From Lysobacteraceae bacterium (lineage in GTDB: Bacteria > Pseudomonadota > Gammaproteobacteria > Nevskiales > Nevskiaceae): a stretch of 37,710 nt of DNA. Location of the stretch: NCBI GenBank assembly GCA_013823855.1, contig PNMW01000057.1, positions 1 to 37,710 of the forward strand, in the 5' to 3' direction. Under the pieces are notes generated by a model. It was not told the origin of the DNA. It worked only from the letters and a program-made list of their open reading frames with translations, and did no database searches. Positions 7,835-14,777 of this stretch are shown piece after piece (position 1 is the stretch's first letter; each line of letters begins with the position of its first letter). The position numbers and the translations under genes were made by a program.

Positions 7835-8497
7835 TCAGATGATCTGGCGGACGTCGCCGAACGGAACCGTGCCGAGCCCGGCGAGGTTCAGGCTCAGGCC
7901 CTTGCTGCCCAGCGACACGCTCTGCACCAGGCCGGCGGCCAGGGTCGAGGCCGATTCGGTGGCGCCGTTGCGGGTCAGCGTGGCGCGGATGCCGTAGCTG
8001 CCCGAGGGCATCGTGGCACCGCTGGAATCCTTGCCGTCCCAGTTGAAGTAGCGGGTGCCGGCGGCCTGGGTGCCGTAGTCGAGACGGCGCACGACGGCGC
8101 CGCTGGCGTCGACGATCTCCACCGCCAGCTGGCCGCCGGAGCTGACTTCGACGCCGCCGCTCAGGCCGGCCTCGCCATCGAGATAGCCGGTCTTCGACGG
8201 ATACAGCACGCCGTGGCCGACCAGCCCGGAGGCCTGCAGCGACTGGCTGGAGGTCAGTGATGACGACAGCGCGGTGAACGAGTCCTGCAGGCCCTGGATG
8301 CCGGACACCGTCGAGAACTGGGCGATCTGGCCGAGGAACTCGTTGGACTCCAGCGGCTTCAGCGGATCCTGGTTCTGCAGCTGCGTGGTCATCAGCTTCA
8401 GGAAGTCGGCCTGGCCCAGCGAATCGGCCTTCTTGTCGGCCGTCTTCAGGCTCAGGCCGAGGTCGGAATACGGGTTGCTGCCAACGGCGGTGGTCAT
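7835..8497 (-). CDS. flgD: Flagellar hook assembly scaffold FlgD
   Basis: FlgD caps the growing hook and is discarded when the hook is complete. The 220-residue protein has the conserved N-terminal segment DFLKLMTTQLQNQDPLKPLESNEFLGQIAQFS in two adjoining parts (about residues 32–63), which defines the family. A FlgD-type Ig-like domain follows, with YFNWDGKDSSG at about residues 148–158. Length is normal. GAGAA precedes the ATG. It sits between flgC (26 bp upstream) and the 60-aa ORF (29 bp downstream) in the flgB operon. Confidence 0.94.
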   Translation of the reverse strand: MTTAVGSNPYSDLGLSLKTADKKADSLGQADFLKLMTTQLQNQDPLKPLESNEFLGQIAQFSTVSGIQGLQDSFTALSSSLTSSQSLQASGLVGHGVLYPSKTGYLDGEAGLSGGVEVSSGGQLAVEIVDASGAVVRRLDYGTQAAGTRYFNWDGKDSSGATMPSGSYGIRATLTRNGATESASTLAAGLVQSVSLGSKGLSLNLAGLGTVPFGDVRQII

Positions 8498-8523
8498 GGC
8501 GTTCTCGTGGAGTTCGGTGGCGA

Positions 8524-8931
8524 TCAGCGGCCGAGCGACAAGGTGCGGCTGGCCAGTTCCTTGGCGGTATTCATCACTTCCACGCTCGACTGATACGAGC
8601 GCGAAGCAGAAATCATGTTGACCATCTCCTCGACGACATTGACGTTCGGCGCGTAGACGTAGCCGTCGCCATCGGCCAGGGGGTGGCCGGGCTCGTAGCG
8701 CTTGTTGGCCGGCGCCTGGCTTTCGACGACGCCGAGCACCTGGACGCCGGGCGTGCCCTCGCCGCCGGCTTCCATCGCCGCCTTGAACATCGGCAGGCGC
8801 GCCTTGTAAGCGCCGTCGGCGGTGCCGCTGATGGCGTCGGCGTTGGCGAGGTTGGAGGCGACGGTGTTCAGCCGCAGCGACTGCGCGCTGAGCGCGGAAC
8901 CGGCGATATCGAAGATCTTGAAGCTGGACAT
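8524..8931 (-). CDS. flgC: Flagellar proximal rod protein FlgC
   Basis: FlgC is a proximal-rod subunit. The 135 residues start MSSFKIFDIAGSALSAQ and show the rod-family motif LNTVASNLANADAIS. The C-terminal half contains the characteristic VNVVEEMVNMISASRSYQSSVEVMNTAKEL region, read here in two stretches, which packs against the N-terminal helix. Length matches the family. GGAG lies 9 bases before the ATG. It is the second gene after the sigma-54-like promoter in front of flgB. Confidence 0.95.
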   Translation of the reverse strand: MSSFKIFDIAGSALSAQSLRLNTVASNLANADAISGTADGAYKARLPMFKAAMEAGGEGTPGVQVLGVVESQAPANKRYEPGHPLADGDGYVYAPNVNVVEEMVNMISASRSYQSSVEVMNTAKELASRTLSLGR

Positions 8932-8953
8932 GGCGGCGCGCTCCAGGACGGGA

Positions 8954-9370
8954 TTACTGGCCGGTGATCGCCGTCATCAGGCCGCGGATGCGACCGTCGG
9001 CGAACTGCAGCGAGGCCTGATAGTGCAGCGCGGCGTCGGCGAACCTGGCCTGCTCGACCTGCACGTCGACGGTATTGCCATCGACGCTCGGCTGGGTCGC
9101 CACGCGATAGGCCAGCGGGCCGCCGTTTGGGCCGCCGAGGTTGTCGAGGGTCAGCGGAATGTGGCGCGGATCGGTGGTCAGCTGGCGCGGCGCCGTGCCG
9201 GCCGTCGAACCCCTGGCGGCGGACGACAGCGCGGCGGCGAAATCGACATCGCGCGCCTGAAAGCCGGGCGTATCGGCATTGGCGATGTTGGCCGACAGCA
9301 CCTCCATGCGCCGCCGCTGCACGTTCATCGCATCGGCGTGGATGCCGAAGATCGGATCGAGGTTGGCCAT
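8954..9370 (-). CDS. flgB: Flagellar proximal rod protein FlgB
   Basis: FlgB is a proximal-rod component that assembles on the MS-ring/export apparatus. The product has 138 residues, with the rod motif RMEVLSANIANADTPGFQARD at about residues 21–41, typical of FlgB in ending with the PGFQARDVDF form. It is the first gene of the operon. A GGGAG Shine-Dalgarno lies 7 bases before the ATG, and a sigma-54-like promoter lies 35 bp upstream. The following gene is flgC, 22 bp away. Confidence 0.95.
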   Translation of the reverse strand: MANLDPIFGIHADAMNVQRRRMEVLSANIANADTPGFQARDVDFAAALSSAARGSTAGTAPRQLTTDPRHIPLTLDNLGGPNGGPLAYRVATQPSVDGNTVDVQVEQARFADAALHYQASLQFADGRIRGLMTAITGQ

Positions 9371-9404
9371 GACGTTCTCCCGCGTTTGCGTTCGGGAGGA
9401 CTGT

Positions 9405-9420
9405 TACAAGCGCTGTGCCA
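9405..9420 (-). promoter_or_regulatory. Sigma-54-type promoter of the flgB operon
   Basis: On the minus strand the sequence is TGGCAC-AGCGC-TTGTA. The -24 element is perfect (TGGCAC), and the spacing from GG to the -12 dinucleotide is the required 10 bases. The -12 element reads TTGT instead of the usual TTGC. The start of transcription would be near 9393, giving a leader of about 23 bases that includes the flgB Shine-Dalgarno. RpoN control of early flagellar operons is well known in Pseudomonas, Xanthomonas and Vibrio. Confidence 0.7.
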
Positions 9421-9485
9421 GTACGGATTCGCGACGGAAAAGTGGCGTCTTGCTGCGCGGGTGGCAACCGCCGTCTCGGGCAAGG

Positions 9486-9625
9486 GCGCCGGGACGCGAA
9501 GAAAGGCAAGCGCATGAACGGGTGCAGCGGGTGAGACGCTCGTCGGGATGCGTCGAGCGCGCCGACGGCGCTTCTGCAGTCGGCCCTCGCGGCTTCGGCT
9601 TTTCCTTTGCGTCTTCGCGCCCTGG
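9486..9625. repeat. Imperfect inverted repeat between cheV and flgB
   Basis: Two arms face each other about 85 bp apart: a left arm at 9486–9512 with core ACGCGAAGAAAGGCAAG, and a right arm at 9599–9625 whose reverse complement carries GCGCGAAGACGCAAAGGAAAAG. They share CGCGAAGA followed by AAGG and AAG, with a small gap. The region codes for nothing I recognise. It could be a dispersed REP-like element that landed between cheV and flgB. Copies elsewhere in the genome cannot be seen from this window. Confidence 0.4.
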
Positions 9626-9657
9626 CGTGAGGCGACTTGCCGGCGCCTCGCGACCCG

Positions 9658-10593
9658 TCAGGCCGTTTCCAGCGCCACTGCCTTCAGGCGATCGAGCACA
9701 CCGGTCGCCAGTTCATCGGCGCTGAACTTGGCAATGAAACGATTGGCGCCGACCCGTTCGACCATCGCGTTGTTGAACACCCCGGACAGGCTGGTGTGCA
9801 GCATCACGTAGAGATCCTTCATCTTCGGATCACGGCGGATTTCCGTCGTCAGCCGGTAGCCGTCCATGTCCGGCATCTCGACATCGGAAATCATCATCAG
9901 CAGCGAATCGGTGATCGGCTCGTCCTTGGCCGCCAGTGCCTGCAGGTAGCGCAGCGCCTCGCGGCCATCGTTGACCGTCGTGCACTCGATGCCGAGCTGG
10001 TTCAGCGTCTTCTCGATCTGGTTGCGCGCCACCCGGGAGTCATCGACCACCAGCACCCGGCGCCGCGAGTGGCCGATGCTCGCCGCCTCGTCGCGGATCG
10101 CGTCGGACAACGCCGCCTGCACGCCGACGACGTCGCTGAGCACCTTCTCGACATCGATGATCTCGACCAGCTCGTTGTTGTACTGGGTCATCGCGGTCAT
10201 GTAGCCGCCCTCGCCGGCACCTTCCGGCGGCGGCCGCACGTGCTCGACATTGACGTGGATGATCCGCTCGACCGCCCGCACCAGAAAACCCTGGATCGAG
10301 CGGTTGTACTCGGTGACGATCACATGCGCAGCCTTGTCGTCGCTCGGCTGGCCGATCGCGCGACTGAGGTCGATCACCGGGATCATCCGGCCGCGAATGT
10401 CGGCCACCCCCTTCACCAGCGCATGCGAGGACGGCAGCCAGCTCAGCGCCGGCTTCGGAATCACCTCCTGCACCTTGAACACGTTGATGCCAAAAATCTG
10501 GCGCTCGTCGAGCCGGAACAGCAGCAGCGCGAGCCGGTTGTGTCCTGCGAGCTGGGTGCTGCGGTCGATGCTTTCGAGCAATCCGGTGGCCAT
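9658..10593 (-). CDS. cheV: Chemotaxis coupling protein CheV (CheW domain plus receiver)
   Basis: CheV links chemoreceptors to CheA and adds an adaptation step through a phosphorylatable receiver. The 311-residue product has an N-terminal CheW-like domain (about residues 15–165, with IFGINVFKVQEV and a GVADIRGRMIPVIDL core). A response-regulator domain follows (about 178–305), with the acidic pair D184/D185, the phosphate-accepting D237 in ISDVEMPDMDG, and a conserved HTS switch segment. The ATG at 10593 begins the conserved MATGLLESID. A sigma-54-like promoter lies about 44 bp upstream. It is divergent from flgA, the arrangement known in pseudomonads (flgM-flgA-cheV). Confidence 0.93.
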   Translation of the reverse strand: MATGLLESIDRSTQLAGHNRLALLLFRLDERQIFGINVFKVQEVIPKPALSWLPSSHALVKGVADIRGRMIPVIDLSRAIGQPSDDKAAHVIVTEYNRSIQGFLVRAVERIIHVNVEHVRPPPEGAGEGGYMTAMTQYNNELVEIIDVEKVLSDVVGVQAALSDAIRDEAASIGHSRRRVLVVDDSRVARNQIEKTLNQLGIECTTVNDGREALRYLQALAAKDEPITDSLLMMISDVEMPDMDGYRLTTEIRRDPKMKDLYVMLHTSLSGVFNNAMVERVGANRFIAKFSADELATGVLDRLKAVALETA

Positions 10594-10636
10594 GTCGGGG
10601 TCCAGTGAAGTGGGCGCGGGCAAACGGGCAGGCCTT

Positions 10637-10652
10637 TGCAACTTCGGTTCCC
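10637..10652 (-). promoter_or_regulatory. Sigma-54-type promoter of cheV
   Basis: The minus strand reads GGGAAC-CGAAG-TTGCA. The -12 element TTGCA is consensus, the -24 element matches TGGCAC at four of six positions including the essential GG, and the spacing is exact. It lies in the 155-bp gap between the divergent cheV and flgA genes, which also holds a second sigma-54-like promoter pointing the other way. Confidence 0.55.
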
Positions 10653-10697
10653 GGATGCGAGCCGGGCAAGGTGCCGCAAAAACGGCGCGGATCGCCG

Positions 10698-10713
10698 TGG
10701 CATGCGGCTTGTA
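10698..10713 (+). promoter_or_regulatory. Sigma-54-type promoter of flgA
   Basis: The plus strand reads TGGCAT-GCGGC-TTGTA, with five of six bases of the -24 element and correct spacing to a -12 element that again reads TTGT, as in front of flgB. The flgA ATG at 10749 follows 35 bp later, the same distance as at flgB. The shared departure at -12 suggests a local promoter subtype rather than chance. Confidence 0.6.
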
Positions 10714-10748
10714 GCGACGGTCCCGAAGCCCGAACGAGGTCGTCACCC

Positions 10749-11468
10749 ATGAGCCGTCGCGCCACACCGAAGCCCGCCGTCGTCGCCCTGCTGGCTGCGC
10801 TGGTCGGTCTGCTGCTGATGTCGACCGCCCGCGCCGATGCCGGCGTCGAGTCGGCCAGCCGGATTCGCGAAGCGGCGGAACGCTACGTCACCGCCCAGGT
10901 GCCGTCGACCGCCACGGTGACCGCCGAAGCCCTCGACAACCGCCTGCGCCTGCCGGCCTGTGCCCGGCCGCTGGACACCTCGGCCGCCAATCCGGCGGCG
11001 CGCGGCGCCTGGAGCATCCTGGTCAGCTGCCGCGACAACGGCGCCGCACTGTGGGCGGTGTTCGTGCCGGTCAAGGTCGCCGATCTGCGGTCGGTCGTGG
11101 TGATGAGCCGCAGTGTCGCGCCAGGCCAGCCGATCAGCGCCGAGCTGCTGCGTCTGGAGAAACGCGATGTCGCGACACTGTCGATGGGTTACCTGTCGTC
11201 GATCGACGAAGCGGTCGGCCGCAGCCTGCGCCGGCCGGTGGCGCCGGGTGCGGCCTTGACGCCGGATGCGCTGGCGGTCACCCGGCTGATCAAGCGCGGC
11301 GATCTGATCACCCTGGTCGGACGCAGCGGCGGCCTCGAAGTGCGCGCCCAGGGCAAGGCCCTGGCCGACGGCGGCAGCGGCGAGCGGATCCCGGTCGAGA
11401 ACCCGTCATCGCGAAGAGTCGTGCAGGGTGTGGTTCGCAGCGGCGACACCGTCGATGTCGGCATCTGA
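10749..11468 (+). CDS. flgA: Flagellar P-ring assembly chaperone FlgA
   Basis: FlgA is a periplasmic chaperone needed to assemble the P-ring. The 239-residue product starts with a signal peptide (basic MSRRATPKP, then a hydrophobic stretch to about residue 26, with STARAD cleavage). The mature part has the FlgA fold: a central SAF-like domain beginning near RSVAPGQPISAELL and a C-terminal segment with IKRGDLITLVGRSGGLEVRAQG and a closing GDTVDVGI. The ATG at 10749 was chosen over an upstream in-frame ATG at 10605 because it begins the signal peptide and follows the sigma-54-like site. flgM and flgN lie downstream. Confidence 0.93.
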   Translation: MSRRATPKPAVVALLAALVGLLLMSTARADAGVESASRIREAAERYVTAQVPSTATVTAEALDNRLRLPACARPLDTSAANPAARGAWSILVSCRDNGAALWAVFVPVKVADLRSVVVMSRSVAPGQPISAELLRLEKRDVATLSMGYLSSIDEAVGRSLRRPVAPGAALTPDALAVTRLIKRGDLITLVGRSGGLEVRAQGKALADGGSGERIPVENPSSRRVVQGVVRSGDTVDVGI

Positions 11469-11520
11469 CGCCATGCACTTCGATAGGCAATTTTTGCCAT
11501 GAGCACCGAAGCCCGGCGGT

Positions 11521-11547
11521 TAAAGTTTCCCCGGCGAGCGTCGATAG
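11521..11547 (+). promoter_or_regulatory. Sigma-28 (FliA) promoter of flgM-flgN
   Basis: TAAAGTTT, an 11-base spacer, then GTCGATAG. The -35 element is a perfect match to the FliA consensus, the spacing is optimal, and the -10 element matches GCCGATAA at six of eight positions. Transcription would begin near 11555, about 32 bases before the flgM ATG. FlgM is the anti-sigma factor of FliA, so this promoter would close the usual feedback loop. Confidence 0.85.
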
Positions 11548-11586
11548 GGATTCCAAGCAGCGCTGCACGCGCCTTCGGAGTCCGCC

Positions 11587-11898
11587 ATGAGCATCAAGAT
11601 CGACCTTCCCGGCAGCAATCCCCTTCGACCGGCCGCGGTGGCGAAGTCGTCGGCCGGCCTCGCCGGCAGCAGCGGCAGCCAGCCGGTCTCGGCCACGGCT
11701 GCCAGCGATCGGCTGCGCCTGACCGGCGATGCCGTCCAGCGCCAGCAGATCGATCAGGCGCTGGCTGCCATCCCGGAGGTCGACGGCGGCCGCGTCGAGC
11801 GCCTGAAGGCGGCGCTGGCCGACGGCAGCTACACCCCGAATCCCGCGTCGATCGCCGCGAAGTTCGCCCGCTTCGAATGGGATCTAGCCCCCGCGTAA
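11587..11898 (+). CDS. flgM: Anti-sigma-28 factor FlgM
   Basis: FlgM holds the flagellar sigma factor FliA inactive until the hook is finished and FlgM is exported. The 103-residue protein has the family layout: a disordered Ser/Ala-rich N-terminal half (MSIKIDLPGSN…) and a C-terminal sigma-binding part with DQALAAIPEVDGGRVERLK followed by ALADGSYTPNPASIAAKFARFE. Length is typical. A GGAG Shine-Dalgarno lies 6 bases before the ATG. It is driven by the sigma-28 promoter just upstream, and flgN follows after 19 bp. Confidence 0.94.
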   Translation: MSIKIDLPGSNPLRPAAVAKSSAGLAGSSGSQPVSATAASDRLRLTGDAVQRQQIDQALAAIPEVDGGRVERLKAALADGSYTPNPASIAAKFARFEWDLAPA

Positions 11899-11917
11899 GC
11901 GCAACCGAGGTCCCGCC

Positions 11918-12379
11918 ATGAACGAATCCAGCCTGACGCTTCCCGAAGTGATCGACGCCCAGATCCACTGCGCCAGCGGACTGATCACGGTGCTGGATGA
12001 CGAACACGCCGCCCTGACCGGCCGTTCGATCGAAGCACTGGAGGCCGCCTGCGATGCCAAGGCCGTCGCCGCGCAGCAGCTGCAACGTCTCGGCGACCGC
12101 CTGCAGATCCTGGCCGGCCCGCGCCGCTCGGGTGCCGAGTTCGAAGCCTGGCTGGCGCGCCATCCCGGCGGGCAGGCCCTGATCGAGGCCTGGCGAACGC
12201 TGATCGGGCTGGCGCAGCAGCTTGCCGACAGCAACCGCCGCAACGGCGTGCTGCTCGAAGTCCGCGAGCAGCAGGTCAAGAGCGCGCTGGTGGCGTTGTC
12301 GCCGGAGCCGCCATCGACCTACGGCCGCAGCGGCTATCGTCCCAATCTGCCATCGGGCCGCGTCTACAGCCGCGCCTGA
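11918..12379 (+). CDS. flgN: Flagellar export chaperone FlgN
   Basis: FlgN is the cytosolic chaperone for the hook-filament junction proteins FlgK and FlgL. The 153-residue product is mostly helical, with the family pattern of an N-terminal helix containing LITVLDDEHAALTGRSIEAL and a later segment with NRRNGVLLEVREQQVKSAL, close to the usual substrate-binding region. GAGG precedes the ATG by 7 bases. Position directly after flgM is the standard arrangement. flgK and flgL themselves are not in the window. Confidence 0.9.
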   Translation: MNESSLTLPEVIDAQIHCASGLITVLDDEHAALTGRSIEALEAACDAKAVAAQQLQRLGDRLQILAGPRRSGAEFEAWLARHPGGQALIEAWRTLIGLAQQLADSNRRNGVLLEVREQQVKSALVALSPEPPSTYGRSGYRPNLPSGRVYSRA

Positions 12380-12402
12380 GCGCGACAGCGGCGTTGCCAA
12401 CG

Positions 12403-12436
12403 AAAAGCCGTCGCGACGCCATGCGTCGCGACGGCT
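12403..12436 (-). terminator. Intrinsic terminator of the 12455–12976 gene
   Basis: A perfect 14-bp stem (12406–12419 pairing with 12423–12436) with a 3-base loop. On the minus strand the stem is followed by a short run of four T, on the plus strand by GGGCC. It therefore terminates the minus-strand gene that ends at 12455, and may also block read-through from flgN on the plus strand. Confidence 0.75.
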
Positions 12437-12454
12437 GGGCCACGCCCGCTAGCG

Positions 12455-12976
12455 TCAGTTGAACGCCAGCAGCGTGTCGCCGAACTCGACATGCAGCGGG
12501 AACGCCATCGCGCAGGCGCTGTGGGCGCAGGTCGCCGGCTCGAAGCGGGTGCGCTCCAGGATCTCGTTCAGTCCGGCCACCGCCCCCTGCGCCGGGGACA
12601 GCTGCCAGGTGACCGCCGTGACCCTGCCGCCGGCATCGACGCTGAGCAGGGCCTGCAGCTCGCCACGGAGGTTCTGCTGGCGCTGCAGGGCCGACAGTTC
12701 GCGTGCGAGCTGAGCAAGCCCGCCGGCCGGGAACGGCGGCTCCTCGTGGGCCCGCAGGCCTTCGTACTGGTTGCGGACCAGTTCGACGTCGCTGCTCGAC
12801 AGTTGCGCCCAGGCACGATCGAGCGGCAGCGATCGGTAGCTGACGGGTGCCGTCGCACTGCCGGTGACCGAGACCGGCTTGAGCACGCGGTAGGCCGATT
12901 CGTCGGCCTGCGCCGCAGCGGCCAGACCCAGCATCGAGAACGCCGCGACTGCGGCCAGCATCTTCTTGTCGATCAT
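12455..12976 (-). CDS. Secreted protein of unknown function, possible TonB-C-like fold
   Basis: I do not recognise a named family. The 173 residues begin with a clear signal peptide (MIDKKMLAAVAAFSM, cleavage after AAAAQA at about residue 24), so the product is periplasmic or outer-membrane-associated. The C-terminal half (GGRVTAVTWQLS … ILERTRFEPATC … FPLHVEFGD) has the strand pattern of a TonB C-terminal domain, a tentative comparison. Two cysteines six residues apart near the end (ATCAHSACAM) may form a disulphide. The ATG at 12976 has a GGAG Shine-Dalgarno and is preferred to an in-frame ATG at 13000. It stands alone with its own promoter and terminator. Confidence 0.65.
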   Translation of the reverse strand: MIDKKMLAAVAAFSMLGLAAAAQADESAYRVLKPVSVTGSATAPVSYRSLPLDRAWAQLSSSDVELVRNQYEGLRAHEEPPFPAGGLAQLARELSALQRQQNLRGELQALLSVDAGGRVTAVTWQLSPAQGAVAGLNEILERTRFEPATCAHSACAMAFPLHVEFGDTLLAFN

Positions 12977-13044
12977 CGTCGCCACTCCATTCCGGTCCAT
13001 CGGGGCAACCGCCGGAGACCTGTGCTCCGGGGCCCGATGGCGAA

Positions 13045-13073
13045 GATGTAGACGGCCTTCATCAACGAGTCAA
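13045..13073 (-). promoter_or_regulatory. Sigma-70-type promoter of the secreted-protein gene
   Basis: On the minus strand TTGACT (five of six) is followed after 17 bases by TACATC (three of six). Transcription would start near 13038, giving a leader of about 60 bases before the ATG at 12976. The surrounding DNA (13060–13110) is clearly more AT-rich than the rest of the window. The remainder of the 322-bp gap 12977–13298 holds only the ugd terminator. Confidence 0.5.
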
Positions 13074-13218
13074 CAAACTGAAATATTACTGTCACATAAC
13101 TGTGCTATCGGGTGCTCGTCGCATGATCGGAAGCCTGCCTCAGGGGCTGCCGAGACCGCCGCCGGAAAATCGCCAAATCGCTGATCCGACATTCTTTTTT
13201 CGGGACCGACCGGGCATG

Positions 13219-13246
13219 AAAAAGCCCGCTCGATGACCGAGCGGGC
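13219..13246 (-). terminator. Intrinsic terminator of ugd
   Basis: A 9-bp stem GCCCGCTCG (13224–13232) pairs with 13238–13246 across a 5-base loop. On the minus strand the stem is followed by TTTTT. It lies about 53 bases beyond the ugd stop, the right place and direction for the ugd transcript. Confidence 0.85.
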
Positions 13247-13298
13247 CGGGTTCCGCGGCGACGCCGGCGTCCGGCGATTGTGACAACCGCCGCGCAAA

Positions 13299-14627
13299 TC
13301 AGGTGCTGGCGGGGCGGCCCACGCAGTCGTAGATGAAGCCTTCGCCACGCACCCACGCCGGGTCGTACATGTTGCGACCGTCGACGATGATCGGCTGCTT
13401 CAGCAAGGTCTTGAGCTTGGCCAGATTCGGGCTCTGGAAGGCGCGCCATTCGGTGCAGATCACCAGCGCATCAGCGCCATTGACCGCCTCCGGCGCCGAG
13501 CCGACCAGCGCCAGGTCGGCGCGCTTGCCATAGATCTTCGCGGTCTCGTGCATCGCTACCGGATCGTAGGCCTGCACCTTGCCGCCTTCGGCCCAGATCG
13601 CCTCCATCAGCACACGGCTTGGCGCCTCGCGCATGTCGTCGGTCTTCGGCTTGAAGGCCAGCCCCCAGATCGCGACGGTCTTGCCGTGCAGGGAGCCGAG
13701 GTGCTTGACCAGCTTGGTATGCAGGGTGGTCTTCTGGCGGTTGTTGACCGCTTCCACCGCCTTCAGGATCCTGGCGTCGAAGTGGGCATCGGCAGCACTC
13801 TTGACTAGCGCCTTGACGTCCTTCGGAAAGCAGGAGCCGCCATAGCCGGCGCCCGGATAGATGAAGTGGAAGCCGATGCGCGGATCGGCGCCGATGCCGA
13901 TGCGCACCTTCTCGATGTCGGCGCCGATGTTCTCGGCCAGGTTCGCCAGTTCGTTCATGAAGCTGATCTTGGTCGCCAGCATCGCGTTGGCGGCGTACTT
14001 GGTCAGCTCGCTGGACTTCACGTCCATGACGATCACGCGGTCATGGTTGCGATTGAATGGGGCGTACAGCGCCTGCATCGCCTTGGCCGCGCGGGCATTG
14101 TCGGCGCCGACGATGATGCGGTCCGGCTTGTTGAAGTCGCCGATGGCATCGCCTTCCTTGAGGAATTCCGGGTTCGAGACCACGTCGTAGTCGAGCGCGG
14201 CGGCGCGCGCCGCGAGCGTCGCCTTCATCGTTGCCCGGACCTTGTCGGCGGTGCCGACCGGCACCGTCGACTTCGAGATCACGACGCGGTACTCGCGCAT
14301 GTGGCTGGCGATGGTCTCGGCAACTTTCAGCACGTACTTCAGGTCGGCGGAACCGTCCTCGTTCGGCGGCGTGCCGACGGCGATGAACTGGTAGAGGCCG
14401 TGGGCCACGCCTTCGGCGGCATCGGTGGTGAAGCGCAGGCGGCCTTCGCCTGCATTCTTCAGCACCAGTTCGGTCAGGCCCGGTTCGTAGATCGGAATGA
14501 CGCCGTTCTTCAGCCCTTCGATCTTGGCCTGGTCGACGTCGACGCAGAGCACGTCGTTGCCGACATCCGCAAAGCAGGCCGCCGTGACCAGACCGACGTA
14601 GCCGGAGCCGAAGATGGTGATATTCAA
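13299..14627 (-). CDS. ugd: UDP-glucose 6-dehydrogenase
   Basis: Ugd oxidises UDP-glucose to UDP-glucuronate with two NAD+, supplying precursors for capsule, exopolysaccharide and modified lipid A. The 442 residues have the N-terminal Rossmann motif [19 protein letters not shown] (residues 5–23), the [11 protein letters not shown] segment, the FLKEGDAI motif and the catalytic cysteine C266 in YGGSCFPKD, followed by the C-terminal UDP-binding domain ([17 protein letters not shown] region). All active-site motifs are intact and the length is normal. It is monocistronic here, ending in a strong terminator and divergent from the patatin gene. Confidence 0.96.
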   Translation of the reverse strand: MNITIFGSGYVGLVTAACFADVGNDVLCVDVDQAKIEGLKNGVIPIYEPGLTELVLKNAGEGRLRFTTDAAEGVAHGLYQFIAVGTPPNEDGSADLKYVLKVAETIASHMREYRVVISKSTVPVGTADKVRATMKATLAARAAALDYDVVSNPEFLKEGDAIGDFNKPDRIIVGADNARAAKAMQALYAPFNRNHDRVIVMDVKSSELTKYAANAMLATKISFMNELANLAENIGADIEKVRIGIGADPRIGFHFIYPGAGYGGSCFPKDVKALVKSAADAHFDARILKAVEAVNNRQKTTLHTKLVKHLGSLHGKTVAIWGLAFKPKTDDMREAPSRVLMEAIWAEGGKVQAYDPVAMHETAKIYGKRADLALVGSAPEAVNGADALVICTEWRAFQSPNLAKLKTLLKQPIIVDGRNMYDPAWVRGEGFIYDCVGRPAST

Positions 14628-14777
14628 GACGTTTGTTCCCTTGGAGTGGAGGTGCAGGCCACACGCGGGCCAGGTTTGGGCGGCCGGATGTTACCACCCG
14701 TCTTTCAGGGGGCCGTGCCCGGTTGTCGCAGGTGCATGCTTGAGCGAGCATCGGTGAACAGCATTCACTTTTTGACC

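Noticed and set aside
11486..11498. Hairpin GGCAA-TTT-TTGCC after flgA as a terminator
   Set aside because: A stem of 5 bp, two of them A-T, with no following T-run; too weak to call, though it may attenuate read-through into flgM.
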